From Saliniramus fredricksonii (GTDB taxonomy: Bacteria; Pseudomonadota; Alphaproteobacteria; Rhizobiales; Beijerinckiaceae), in assembly GCF_900094735.1 (NCBI RefSeq), contig NZ_FMBM01000002.1:1364001-1428000 (forward strand): a DNA stretch of 64,000 bases, read 5' to 3'. The notes under the pieces are model-generated. The model had not been told where the DNA came from. It did not search any database and worked only from the letters and a program-made list of their open reading frames with translations. The number at the start of each line of letters is the position of its first letter. The stretch's first letter is position 1. Below are positions 36,270 to 45,565 of the stretch, one piece after another. A program made the translations under genes and the position numbers.

Positions 36270-36432
36270 CCCAAGTTGAACAGTTGAATTGGACGAAGCG
36301 GGAACATTTTTCCGTAAGCCATTGATGTTATTGAGGTGGGGTCGGTGGGCGTCAGTTTGTGTGGTGCTAAATAATGTAAGAATAGGCGTTTCATTGCTTG
36401 ACGAATGGAGGTTTCTGAGATGCTAATTCGGC

Positions 36433-36740
36433 ATGTTCGTGCGCGAGAAGACCATCAATGGCTACACCTACATCTACCTTGTGGAGAATGTCCGCGAGGG
36501 TGGCCGCACGAAGCAGCGCATCATCCGCAATCTCGGACGCAAGGAAACGGTTCTCGCCAGCAAGGATCTCGATCGCCTGGCCGCCTCGGTCGGACGGTTC
36601 ACGGAACGGGCCATGGTCCTGGATGCCATCAACAACGGTGATGTGGCGCGATACGAAGCTCGTCGCATCGGCGGGCCGCTGCTCTTCGGGCGCCTGTGGC
36701 AGCAACTCGGCATCGATCAGGTGATCGCTGATCAGCTTGG
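36433..36740 (+). pseudogene. IS1634-like transposase, N-terminal fragment (outer copy)
   Basis: The first ~102 codons of the transposase (MFVREKTINGYTYIYLVENV onward), cut at IADQLG by the inner element. The 308 bases here plus the 1342 bases at 38654-39995 sum to 1650, the exact length of the intact gene, so the only damage is the insertion. Confidence 0.9.
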
Positions 36741-38648
36741 CCCAACTTAAACACCTGATTTCCGATAATTATGAATTTTCAATGGGATAGGGGGCGCCTT
36801 CGCGCTTTTAGCACCACGGTCGGAGGGTCGTGCGGTCAAGCAGCTTCGGTTTCGGCGATGTTCGGCGGCAGCGCCACGCCGACGGCGCGGAATACCGGCC
36901 CGACCTGACCGCTTACCGGGGTACGGATGGCAATGCTGCGTCCGTCCTTTTCGATTTTGCCGCTCTGCAGGCGGTCGAGATCACGCAGGAGCGGGCGCCA
37001 CTCGGGTTTGATCCCGGCTTCGGTGCAGCGGTCGAACAGCTCCTTGTGCAGCATCAGGGCGAGGAAGGAGCAGAAGACGTGGCCGCGGATGGCGGCATCG
37101 GATGAATGGAAGATCGGACGTGTCGAGAGCGTCGCCTTGGCGACACGAAACAGCGTCTCGACGGTGAGCAGGTCCCGGTAGCGCAGCATCGCCTGAAGCG
37201 GAGAAATCCTCGCGTTGGTGCGCAGGACGAAGATCCCGTCATAGCGGGCTTCCTCGGCGATCTTGCCGGCATCGATCTCGAAGGCATCACGCGTCGTGGT
37301 GTTGAGATAACGCCTGTAGGCGGAGTTGCCGACGAGGGCCTTGTCGCCCTTCTTCAACTGCGTATCGAGGGCAGCGATGATGGCCTGGCGGTCCTCGCGG
37401 TCCTTCTCGGCCTGCGCCTCGTTGCGGCAGACGATGTAGCGGACCCCGTCGACGACGACCTCCTTGGCGAAGAGCTGCGTCTCGCCCTGGCTGCGCTCGA
37501 CGAGGAGCGGCGTGAGGGGTTGCGGATCGTCGAGAACCCGGCGCATGCGTGCGTCGGTGCGCTCGCGCACACCCAACACATATTCCAGACCCTGTTCCTC
37601 TAGCGCCGTGATCGTGGCCTGCGAGATCATGCCCCGATCCGCCACGATGCAGGCTCGGGTGATACCGAAACGGCTGCGCAGCCGCTGCACGATCGGCAGC
37701 AGGATGGCGACATCGGCGGTGTTACCTGGCATCATCTCGGTGCAGACCGGGCGGCCATCGGCATCGACGATGACGGCGAGGATCATCTGGTTGAGATCAG
37801 GGCGATGGTCCTTGGAATAGCCCCGTGCCCCCAGCGTCTCGCCGCCTTCGCCGTGGAAGGACAGGGAGGTCGTGTCCATGAAGACGATGGAGAGATCGGT
37901 AAACAGGTCGCGCCGGCGCGCAAACAGCGCCTCCTCGATCACGTCCTTGACGGTACGCGGCGAAAAGGGCGTCGCATCCTTCTGCTCGTCCTTTGGCAGA
38001 TCTTCTCCGAGCCAGGCCATGGCCCGATAGAAATGGTGCAGCGACAGATCGTCGGCACCGGGAATGTCGTAATCCTGCATCCAGGACGCGCAGTCGCGAT
38101 CCGAGCCGGAGACGAACAGACGGTGCAGCGTCGCGGTGAACACGGCCCGCTCCACCGGGAATTCGAAGCCGCGTTCCCCAAGCTGATCAGCGATCACCTG
38201 ATCGATGCCGAGTTGCTGCCACAGGCGCCCGAAGAGCAGCGGCCCGCCGATGCGACGAGCTTCGTATCGCGCCACATCACCGTTGTTGATGGCATCCAGG
38301 ACCATGGCCCGTTCCGTGAACCGTCCGACCGAGGCGGCCAGGCGATCGAGATCCTTGCTGGCGAGAACCGTTTCCTTGCGTCCGAGATTGCGGATGATGC
38401 GCTGCTTCGTGCGGCCACCCTCGCGGACATTCTCCACAAGGTAGATGTAGGTGTAGCCATTGATGGTCTTCTCGCGCACGAACATGCCGAATTAGCATCT
38501 CAGAAACCTCCATTCGTCAAGCAATGAAACGCCTATTCTTACATTATTTAGCACCACACAAACTGACGCCCACCGACCCCACCTCAATAACATCAATGGC
38601 TTACGGAAAAATGTTCCCGCTTCGTCCAATTCAACTGTTCAACTTGGG
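36741..38648 (-). mobile_element. Intact IS1634-like element (inner copy, inverted)
   Basis: A 1908-base element with ends CCCAACTTAAAC at 36741 and GTTCAACTTGGG at 38648, flanked by CTTGG at 36736-36740 and 38649-38653. It carries one full transposase on the minus strand. It inserted into the transposase of an identical element in opposite orientation, so the region can form a long hairpin. Confidence 0.92.
36836..38485 (-). CDS. IS1634 family transposase
   Basis: A 549-residue DDE transposase of the IS4/IS1634 group. N-terminal MFVREKTINGYTYIYLVE and REGGRTKQRIIRNLG are typical. The catalytic core has VFMDTTSLSFHGEGGE (first Asp), ACIVADRGMISQ (second Asp) and, after a beta-strand insertion, a late acidic residue in the ARYDGIFVLRTN / FRVAKATLSTRPIF region with C-terminal HVFCSFLALMLHKEL. 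It differs from the outer copy by at least one residue (EDRQ against KDRQ), so both copies are recent. Confidence 0.93.
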   Translation of the reverse strand: MFVREKTINGYTYIYLVENVREGGRTKQRIIRNLGRKETVLASKDLDRLAASVGRFTERAMVLDAINNGDVARYEARRIGGPLLFGRLWQQLGIDQVIADQLGERGFEFPVERAVFTATLHRLFVSGSDRDCASWMQDYDIPGADDLSLHHFYRAMAWLGEDLPKDEQKDATPFSPRTVKDVIEEALFARRRDLFTDLSIVFMDTTSLSFHGEGGETLGARGYSKDHRPDLNQMILAVIVDADGRPVCTEMMPGNTADVAILLPIVQRLRSRFGITRACIVADRGMISQATITALEEQGLEYVLGVRERTDARMRRVLDDPQPLTPLLVERSQGETQLFAKEVVVDGVRYIVCRNEAQAEKDREDRQAIIAALDTQLKKGDKALVGNSAYRRYLNTTTRDAFEIDAGKIAEEARYDGIFVLRTNARISPLQAMLRYRDLLTVETLFRVAKATLSTRPIFHSSDAAIRGHVFCSFLALMLHKELFDRCTEAGIKPEWRPLLRDLDRLQSGKIEKDGRSIAIRTPVSGQVGPVFRAVGVALPPNIAETEAA

Positions 38649-38653
38649 CTTGG

Positions 38654-39995
38654 GGAACGCGGCTTCGAATTCCCGGTGGAGCGGGCCGTGTTCACCGCGA
38701 CGCTGCACCGTCTGTTCGTCTCCGGCTCGGATCGCGACTGCGCGTCCTGGATGCAGGATTACGACATTCCCGGTGCCGACGATCTGTCGCTGCACCATTT
38801 CTATCGGGCCATGGCCTGGCTCGGAGAAGATCTGCCAAAGGACGAGCAGAAGGATGCGACGCCCTTTTCGCCGCGTACCGTCAAGGACGTGATCGAGGAG
38901 GCGCTGTTTGCGCGCCGGCGCGACCTGTTTACCGATCTCTCCATCGTCTTCATGGACACGACCTCCCTGTCCTTCCACGGCGAAGGCGGCGAGACGCTGG
39001 GGGCACGGGGCTATTCCAAGGACCATCGCCCTGATCTCAACCAGATGATCCTCGCCGTCATCGTCGATGCCGATGGCCGCCCGGTCTGCACCGAGATGAT
39101 GCCAGGTAACACCGCCGATGTCGCCATCCTGCTGCCGATCGTGCAGCGGCTGCGCAGCCGTTTCGGTATCACCCGAGCCTGCATCGTGGCGGATCGGGGC
39201 ATGATCTCGCAGGCCACGATCACGGCGCTAGAGGAACAGGGTCTGGAATATGTGTTGGGTGTGCGCGAGCGCACCGACGCACGCATGCGCCGGGTTCTCG
39301 ACGATCCGCAACCCCTCACGCCGCTCCTCGTCGAGCGCAGCCAGGGCGAGACGCAGCTCTTCGCCAAGGAGGTCGTCGTCGACGGGGTCCGCTACATCGT
39401 CTGCCGCAACGAGGCGCAGGCCGAGAAGGACCGCAAGGACCGCCAGGCCATCATCGCTGCCCTCGATACGCAGTTGAAGAAGGGCGACAAGGCGCTCGTC
39501 GGCAACTCCGCCTACAGGCGTTATCTCAACACCACGACGCGTGATGCCTTCGAGATCGATGCCGGCAAGATCGCCGAGGAAGCCCGCTATGACGGGATCT
39601 TCGTCCTGCGCACCAACGCGAGGATTTCTCCGCTTCAGGCGATGCTGCGCTACCGGGACCTGCTCACCGTCGAGACGCTGTTTCGTGTCGCCAAGGCGAC
39701 GCTCTCGACACGTCCGATCTTCCATTCATCCGATGCCGCCATCCGCGGCCACGTCTTCTGCTCCTTCCTAGCCCTGATGCTGCACAAGGAGCTGTTCGAC
39801 CGCTGCACCGAAGCCGGGATCAAACCCGAGTGGCGCCCGCTCCTGCGTGATCTCGACCGCCTGCAGAGCGGCAAAATCGAAAAGGACGGACGCAGCATTG
39901 CCATCCGTACCCCGGTAAGCGGTCAGGTCGGGCCGGTATTCCGCGCCGTCGGCGTGGCGCTGCCGCCGAACATCGCCGAAACCGAAGCTGCTTGA
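38654..39995 (+). pseudogene. IS1634-like transposase, C-terminal fragment (outer copy)
   Basis: Resumes at ERGFEFPVERAVF and runs to the normal stop. It holds both aspartate motifs and the C-terminal region but no start of its own in the right place; an internal ATG at 38676 gives a 439-residue frame that lacks the N-terminal DNA-binding part. Excision of the inner element would restore the gene except for the 5-base duplication. Confidence 0.9.
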
Positions 39996-40090
39996 CCGCA
40001 CGACCCTCCGACCGTGGTGCTAAAAGCGCGAAGGCGCCCCCTATCCCATTGAAAATTCATAATTATCGGAAATCAGGTGTTTAAGTTGGG

Positions 40091-40420
40091 TTTGAGTTGT
40101 AGCTATTCAATTTTGTCTTCTTGGTACGGGCACTGCAAGCGGAGAGTTCGAAGCGGATACCGTCCAGTAGCGCGGCTCGTTCTACGAGGCTGGCGGCAGC
40201 CTGAACATCGGCCTCATCGGCCCGTCGAGCATCGATTGGCGCAGGTGATGATGCAAGGTTCTTCAATGCAATCGAAAATTTTTTCTTGCGAAACGATTCA
40301 TTTAAGATTGCATATGACTGTCTGCTGATCTAATATCCTCGATATAGCGTGTTACACGCGCACCCGCTCTTTGAGCATCTGAATCTCTCCTGCGGCTGAG
40401 GCTGGTAACCGCCCGCTCAG
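40091..40420. other. Remnant between the IS and the second orphan cassette
   Basis: 330 bases with no intact gene. A plus-strand stretch reads GSFYEAGGSLNIGLIGPSS (about 40174-40230) between stops and looks like the end of an exoprotein or toxin tail; the flanks are AT-rich. CCCGCTCTTTGA at about 40367 is also found just before the first orphan cassette (33540). Probably debris of a toxin/immunity pair. Confidence 0.5.
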
Positions 40421-41143
40421 CAACTCAACGCCTGCATTGCGCCGGGCCGTCGCGGGTTCAACCTGCATGATCTGATCTTCTCGCGCGCCCATGCGGAGGC
40501 GGCTGCGATCTGTCCGCAGCAGCTTGCGGAGATCGGGGCACGCTACGGGGCAACGGTCCTGCGCGGAGCCGCGCTCGGCGCGACCAGCGCAGCCGCCTTC
40601 CTGACGGCACTGCTTTATCCCTCTGGCAGCTTCGGCGACATGACGGTCGAGCGCATCGAGGGCGTCGACGGCTCTGTCATCGAGATCCGCAACCAGCCGG
40701 GCGAATCAAGCGCGGTGATGACGGCGACGGATGCCGGCGGCAACGAATTCGCCTTCGATATGGTGCGCACCAGCGACGGCTACGTCGTGGTCGGTGGCTA
40801 TCAGAAGGACGGCCTGGGCGGCATCGTGCCCATCGGCCCGAGACAGGCAATCGATCTTGCGGACGCACTGTTCGGGCAAGGCAACGAGGGCTTCACCGAG
40901 CACCGCAACGACGGCATGACGGTGATCACGCCTGCCGCCGACCAGCTCCCGCTGATCTTCGTCACGCCGGAGGTGCGGCAGGAGGGCGTCACCCTCGCCA
41001 CGCCGGCAAACCCGCAACAGCCGCTCGATCTGATCACAACGGCGCCGGATCTGGGGTGGGTGACGATTTTCGAGAATCGGAGGCTAGCCCAGAAAATTCA
41101 TGGTGGCCGGGCGGATGTAGCGCAAGCCGTTGAAATAGCGTAA
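40421..41143 (+). pseudogene. Second orphan CdiA fragment, toxin lost
   Basis: In frame from QLNACIAPGRRGFNLHDL to VTIFENRRL it duplicates the distal part of cdiA (31249-31916) with a few changes (GGIVPIGPRQAIDLADA against GGLVPISPRQAIDIAGT). There is a stop 15 bases upstream and no start, so it is not expressed from its own signals. Homology ends just after ENRRL, the junction where the toxin tail begins in cdiA; from there the frame runs into the left end of an IS1380 element, so the toxin and immunity genes are gone. Confidence 0.85.
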
Positions 41144-41194
41144 GATTTGGGTGCTAACGCCGAATCTTGCAGTTTCACGGAGGCCACATCCGCC

Positions 41195-41899
41195 ATGAAT
41201 GATCCTACGCTGCCGCTGGAGGGTTTGTCACCCGTGAATGGCAAGGCCATCGTCGCCCGGTTTGACGGCGGCAGCCTGTCATCGGATAGCGGCCTGATCG
41301 CTCTGGCGGAGGTGGACAAGCGCTTGCGTGTTGCCGCGACGCTGGCTGCATGTATCGATGATCCGCGGCGCCCCGATATGATCTCCCACAGGCTCGACGA
41401 GATGATCGGCTTCCGGATGGGCATGATCGCAGCCGGCTATGAAGATGCCAATGACGCCTCCCGCCTGCGGACCGATCCCCTCTTCAAGATGGCAGGCGGC
41501 AGACTTCCCTGCGATGAGGATCTTGCTTCCCAATCAACAATCTGCCGCCTGGAGAACCTGCCCGACCGGCGCATGCTTCTGGCCATGGGTCATGCCATGA
41601 TCGGCCTGTATTGCCGCTCGTTCCGGACAGTGCCGTCGCAGATCGTGCTCGATATCGACGACACCTTCGATACCGTTCACGGGGAGCAGCAATTGCGGCT
41701 GTTCAACGCACATCACGATGAATACGGCTTCCAACCGATCGTGGTGTTCGACGACGAGGGTCGTTTCGTGGCCGCTGTCCTGCGCCCGGCCAAACGCCCG
41801 CGTGGCCGCGAGATCCGTGCTCATCTGCGCCGTCTCGTCCGGTCGATCCGCCGACACTGGCCCCATACCCGGATCCTGATCAGGGGTGACAGTCACTAT
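41195..41899 (+). pseudogene. IS1380 family transposase, N-terminal part
   Basis: 235 codons: ARFDGGSLSSDSGLIALAEV, HRLDEMIGFRMGMIAAGYED and a first catalytic Asp in IVLDIDDTFDTVHGEQQLRL, then RILIRGDSHY. The frame is cut after HY by the IS1111-type element and resumes at 43265 with CAPEVLDWCRANG without loss. Start ATG 41195 fits the family. Confidence 0.88.
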
Positions 41900-43264
41900 T
41901 GATGGAGTGGATGCCCCCACCCGACGGCATCGCAATGTGCCAAAATGGTGATGCTGAAGTCATCACAGAAGGAGGAGGCATCCATGGGTGAGATTAGCAT
42001 CGTTGGCGTCGACCTGGCAAAGCAGGTTCTCCAGGTTCATGGGGCAACGGCCGATGGACAGGTGCTGTTCCGCAAGAAGCTGTCACGGGCGCAGTTTGCG
42101 AAGTTCATGGCGTCGCTGCCGCCTTGTGTGGTGGCGATGGAGGCATGCGCAACGGCGCACTATTGGGGTCGTGAGCTCTCCCGTCTGGGTCATGAAGTGC
42201 GGCTGATCCCGCCCATTTACGTGAAGCCCTTCGTCAAGCGGCAAAAAAACGATGCCGCTGATGCTGAGGCCGTGGCGGAAGCAGCACAGCGTCCGACCAT
42301 GCGTACCGTTGCGGTGAAGACCGCGGACCAACAAGCCCGGGCGATGCTGTTCCGCACCCGGGACCTGCTGGTTGGCCAGCGAACCCGTCTGGTGAATGCA
42401 CTACGCGGGCATCTTGCTGAGCACGGCATCATCATCGGTCAAGGCGTTGGGAATATCGCTCGCTTTGCTGCCTGTCTCGATCAGGACACGCTTCCGGACC
42501 TGGTTCGCGATCTCGGGCGGCTTTACCTCGATCAGATTGCTCAGATCAGCGACGAGATCGGCAAGCTGGACAAGCGGATCACAACTGCAGCCAGGGAAAA
42601 CAGCACAGCACGCCGGCTGCAGACCATGCCGGGAATCGGCCCGGTCTGCGCCATGGCGATTGCATCCTTTGCACCGGAGATGCGGGAATTCCGCCGTAGT
42701 CGCGATTTTGCAGCGTGGCTTGGCCTCGTTCCACGACAGCACTCCTCCGGTGGCAAGCAGAAGCTTGGCCGCACTTCCAAGATGGGTCAGCGCGATATTC
42801 GACGCCTGCTGATCATCGGCGCCATGTCTGTCGTGCATTGGAGGGGCCGGCACGGTGGCCGTCCGGGATCGTGGTTATCGCGCATGCTCGCACGCAAACC
42901 ACGCAAACTGGTCGCCATCGCACTGGCGAACAAAATGGCGCGTATGATCTGGGCCATGCTCGCCGGCGAGACTGATTACAGGGATCCGACCGGCGCGATC
43001 TGCTGAACGCGGCTGTCGGAGCCTCGGGGATGTGAGGAGGGCAATGACCTGAATGGGCAAATGATCGATCAGATCCGGGTCGGGTAAACCAGTGGAGTGC
43101 AACGAGCCTCGAGCTCGCCCTATTGATTTGGTACCTGATCCGCGTATCACCATCCCGGCCCGCGGCGTGCGAAAGCCGCACTTGTGAGGCCTGAAACATG
43201 ACCGCACCCGATCACGCGCTCAGACAGGCAAAAAAATCCTTGCATCAAAGGGGGCATCCAAACA
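41900..43264 (+). mobile_element. IS110 family (IS1111 group) insertion sequence
   Basis: About 1365 bases inserted exactly between the TAT and TGC codons of the IS1380 transposase. Subterminal inverted repeats are GGATGCCCCC at 41909-41918 and GGGGGCATCC at 43250-43259, set in from the ends, as is typical of the IS1111 group. No target duplication is seen, as expected. Confidence 0.88.
41984..43006 (+). CDS. IS110 family transposase (IS1111 group)
   Basis: A 340-residue DEDD recombinase. The N-terminal RuvC-like domain has VGVDLAKQVLQVHG (Asp), VAMEACATAHYWGREL (Glu) and KNDAADAEAVAEA (Asp-x2-Asp). The C-terminal transposase_20 domain has LQTMPGIGPVCAMAIAS and FAAWLGLVPRQHSSGGK with the serine and GxK-like tail. 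AGGAGG precedes ATG 41984. Complete and probably functional. Confidence 0.94.
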   Translation: MGEISIVGVDLAKQVLQVHGATADGQVLFRKKLSRAQFAKFMASLPPCVVAMEACATAHYWGRELSRLGHEVRLIPPIYVKPFVKRQKNDAADAEAVAEAAQRPTMRTVAVKTADQQARAMLFRTRDLLVGQRTRLVNALRGHLAEHGIIIGQGVGNIARFAACLDQDTLPDLVRDLGRLYLDQIAQISDEIGKLDKRITTAARENSTARRLQTMPGIGPVCAMAIASFAPEMREFRRSRDFAAWLGLVPRQHSSGGKQKLGRTSKMGQRDIRRLLIIGAMSVVHWRGRHGGRPGSWLSRMLARKPRKLVAIALANKMARMIWAMLAGETDYRDPTGAIC

Positions 43265-43900
43265 TGCGCTCCCGAGGTGCTCGACTGGTGCCGGGCGAAC
43301 GGCATTGCCTTCATCTTCGGCGTGGCGACCACCAGCACGCTGCGCAAACGCGTGGCAACCGTCGAGGCCAGCACGACCCGGCGCTTCGAGAGGGCGAAGA
43401 CGAAGACCAGGGTCCGGCGCTTCAAGGAATTCCATGACGGGGCGGCGAGCTGGAGCCGTACCGAGCGGATCATCGCCCGTGTCGAGGTGGGGTCGCAGGG
43501 TTGCGACACGCGCTTCATCGTGACCAATCTCCCGGGTGGACGCGCCAGGACATTGTATGAGCGTGTCTATTGCCGCCGGGGCATGGCCGAGAACCACATC
43601 AAGTCCTGGAAGACCCATCTCGCCGCCGACCGGACCTCGTGCAGCAAGGCGACGGCAAACCAGTTCCGGCTGTTCCTGCATGCGGGGGCCTACTGGCTCA
43701 TGTGGGGGCTGCGTGCGGCGATGCCGAAACGTGCGGCCTTGCGCCTGGCGCAGTTCGACACCTTGCGTGTGCGCCTCATCAAGATCGCCGCCCGCGTGGT
43801 CGAAATGAAGACGCGGATCTGCCTGCATCTGCCGACATCATGTCCCGACCATGCGATCCTGCGCATCGTGCTGAGCCGGATACCACGTCTCGCCATGTAG
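43265..43900 (+). pseudogene. IS1380 family transposase, C-terminal part
   Basis: 212 codons starting CAPEVLDWCRANGIAF, joining the N-terminal part at 41899. It contains RFIVTNLPGGRARTLYERVY, the YxxRGMAENHIKSWK region with the catalytic Glu, and the C-terminal FLHAGAYWLMWGLR. Intact apart from the IS1111 insertion. Confidence 0.88.
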
Positions 43901-43990
43901 CCACCGGGGACGTTGGCGCCCCTTTTGAACCCCGCGACCGCAACCTGCAAACCCCGCCCCTTACACCATCTCCGCCACCGAAAAGCGGCG

Positions 43991-44284
43991 GGGCGGATCA
44001 CCCTGCGCCGGCTTCTCGAAAAATCCAACCATCCGGCGAAACGCGCCCATGATCAGGCCGCGATGCATAAAGGCGGTTAGGTCCGCAAAGCCCGTTTCGC
44101 TTCATCGGGAAGTGTAACGCCAATCATGAGAATGGAATTTCATTTGGCACCGATACTCGCGGAGCCAAACCCACTTCCTGCTCAGGAAAGCCCCCGATGA
44201 GGGCACTCCGGTGGGGATAAAGGTGGGTTGCCTCCAGGTAGAATAAAAATATCTATTAATTTCCAATGCGTTAATTCTGAGAAT
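43991..44284. other. Intergenic region between IS1380 and tRNA-Ser
   Basis: About 290 bases with no gene supported; the last 60 are AT-rich. The far boundary of the IS1380 element lies somewhere near its start. Confidence 0.4.
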
Positions 44285-44374
44285 TGGCGGAAGGGGTGGG
44301 ATTCGAACCCACGGTACGGTTGCCCGCACGGCGGTTTTCAAGACCGCTGCCTTAAACCACTCGGCCACCCTTCC
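44285..44374 (-). tRNA. tRNA-Ser (TGA)
   Basis: A class II tRNA of 90 bases with the long variable arm of tRNA-Ser. Acceptor GGAAGGG pairs with CCCTTCC, anticodon arm GCGGTCTTGAAAACCGC has anticodon TGA, and the T-arm is GTGGGTTCGAATCCCAC. CCA is encoded. Confidence 0.96.
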
Positions 44375-44499
44375 GTTGTGATCCGGTCATAGCGAAAAGC
44401 GGCGGCGGTGGGAAGAGTGTGCGGGCTGCGCTGACGGGTTTTTCATCTTTCATGCTGTGACGCTGTCGCCATGGCCTCGCGGTCGTCCCGGGATCGACG

Positions 44500-44834
44500 G
44501 ATCACAGGATTACAGGATCCTGCTCACCCGGGCTCCGGCCGATCCGGCGATTCGCCGCACCGGCGCAAGGCAAAGGGCGCCATCCGCCCGGAAATCATCC
44601 GATCCTGTGATCGCATGCCATGTTCTCGCGCGCTGACAGGTGCCCTTGTCCGGACCGGAAGAGGCTGAAAAAACTTGAATATTTTCTCAGGGAGCCCGGC
44701 ACATATCATTGCCGCTGGCCAGTGATCACAGGATGGCAGGATCACCCGATCCAGCGATTAACCAGCCGTTAACCATAATCGCGCAGCTTGCATCACAGGC
44801 ATCCCGGTATCGGCTGATCACAGGATCGGTGGAT
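44500..44834. repeat. GATCACAGGAT repeats upstream of parA-2 (candidate partition site)
   Basis: GATCACAGGAT occurs at 44500, 44724 and 44816, and inverted as GATCCTGTGATC at 44601; the first two continue with NNCAGGATC. A weaker ATCACAGGCAT is near 44791 and an inverted GCCTGTGATCC lies after the pair at about 46033. Irregularly spaced copies before a parA gene suggest a centromere (parS) or operator bound by the ribbon-helix-helix partner. The rest of this 528-base intergenic region has no gene. Confidence 0.65.
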
Positions 44835-44902
44835 ACGGGGAGGGGCGCAAAATTCTTCCCGCAAGACCGCCCCCGGCCTTCACGCAAACAAGGGATATCA
44901 TC

Positions 44903-45565
44903 ATGAAAGCTATCGCTTTCGTTACGCAAAAAGGTGGAAGCGGCAAGAGTACGCTGTGCATCAACCTCGCCATCGCCGCCATGGAAGCCGGCAGCTCGGT
45001 CTGCATCCTGGAGATGGATCGTCAGGCCACAATCACCGATTGGGCGGAACACCGCGACGGTGAGGGGCCCGAGGTCGCCCAGATCGATGCGACGCAGCTC
45101 GATGACGTCGTCGATCGCCTGCGCGATTATGATTACGACTACGTCTTCATCGACACACCCGGCGTCGACAGCCCCGGCACGCTCTCGGCTATCCGGGCTG
45201 CCGATCTGTGTGTCATTCCGTGTCGACCGACACCGGCTGATCTGCGCGCTTTCAAGCCCACCCTGGCCGCGATCTACCGGCTTGAGAAGCGCTTCGCCTT
45301 CGTACTCAACCAGACGCCGCCGCGCAGCTATCGCAACCGCGACGCCGCCGACGGTCTCGCCGTGCTCGGCGTTCTGCCCGATGTTAACATCGTGATGCGC
45401 AACGACCATCAGGATGCGATCGGCATGGGCCAGGGCGTCACCGAATTCAATCCGCAGGGGCAGGCCGCGCGCGAAGTGCGCAAGCTCTGGGGATGGATCG
45501 AGAAGCGCACCAACTTCAATAATCAGAACAAGGGTCAGGCCTTAACGAATGTCAAAGTTGCATAA
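44903..45565 (+). CDS. ParA family ATPase (second copy)
   Basis: A 220-residue small ParA. P-loop AFVTQKGGSGKSTLCINLAI, Walker A' region VCILEMDRQATITDWAEHRD and Walker B VFIDTPGVDS are present. It differs in sequence from the copy at 16829 but has the same size, fold and partner. It overlaps the next gene by 17 bases. Predicted to position DNA or a cargo through dynamic ATP-bound patches on the nucleoid. Confidence 0.9.
   Translation: MKAIAFVTQKGGSGKSTLCINLAIAAMEAGSSVCILEMDRQATITDWAEHRDGEGPEVAQIDATQLDDVVDRLRDYDYDYVFIDTPGVDSPGTLSAIRAADLCVIPCRPTPADLRAFKPTLAAIYRLEKRFAFVLNQTPPRSYRNRDAADGLAVLGVLPDVNIVMRNDHQDAIGMGQGVTEFNPQGQAAREVRKLWGWIEKRTNFNNQNKGQALTNVKVA

Larger units (their letters stand above)
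36270..40090 (+). mobile_element. IS1634-like element interrupted by an inverted copy of itself
   Basis: The ends are CCCAAGTTGAAC (36270) and GTTTAAGTTGGG (40090), imperfect inverted repeats flanked by TTTGA duplications. Total length is 3821 bases, exactly two 1908-base elements plus a 5-base duplication. The plus-strand outer element is split at 36740/38654 by the inner copy. It lies in AT-rich DNA after the DUF7716 gene and before the second orphan cassette remnant. Confidence 0.92.
41089..43990 (+). mobile_element. IS1380-family element, broken by an IS1111-type element
   Basis: Left edge near 41089, where cdiA homology stops; the right edge is not resolved (somewhere after 43900), as no convincing terminal inverted repeat was found. 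It holds a split IS1380 transposase of 446 codons (41195-41899 plus 43265-43900). Confidence 0.65.

Noticed and set aside
44102-44368. An 88-codon minus-strand frame over tRNA-Ser
   Set aside because: It is translated from the tRNA itself (the typical MAEWFKAAVLKT false protein).
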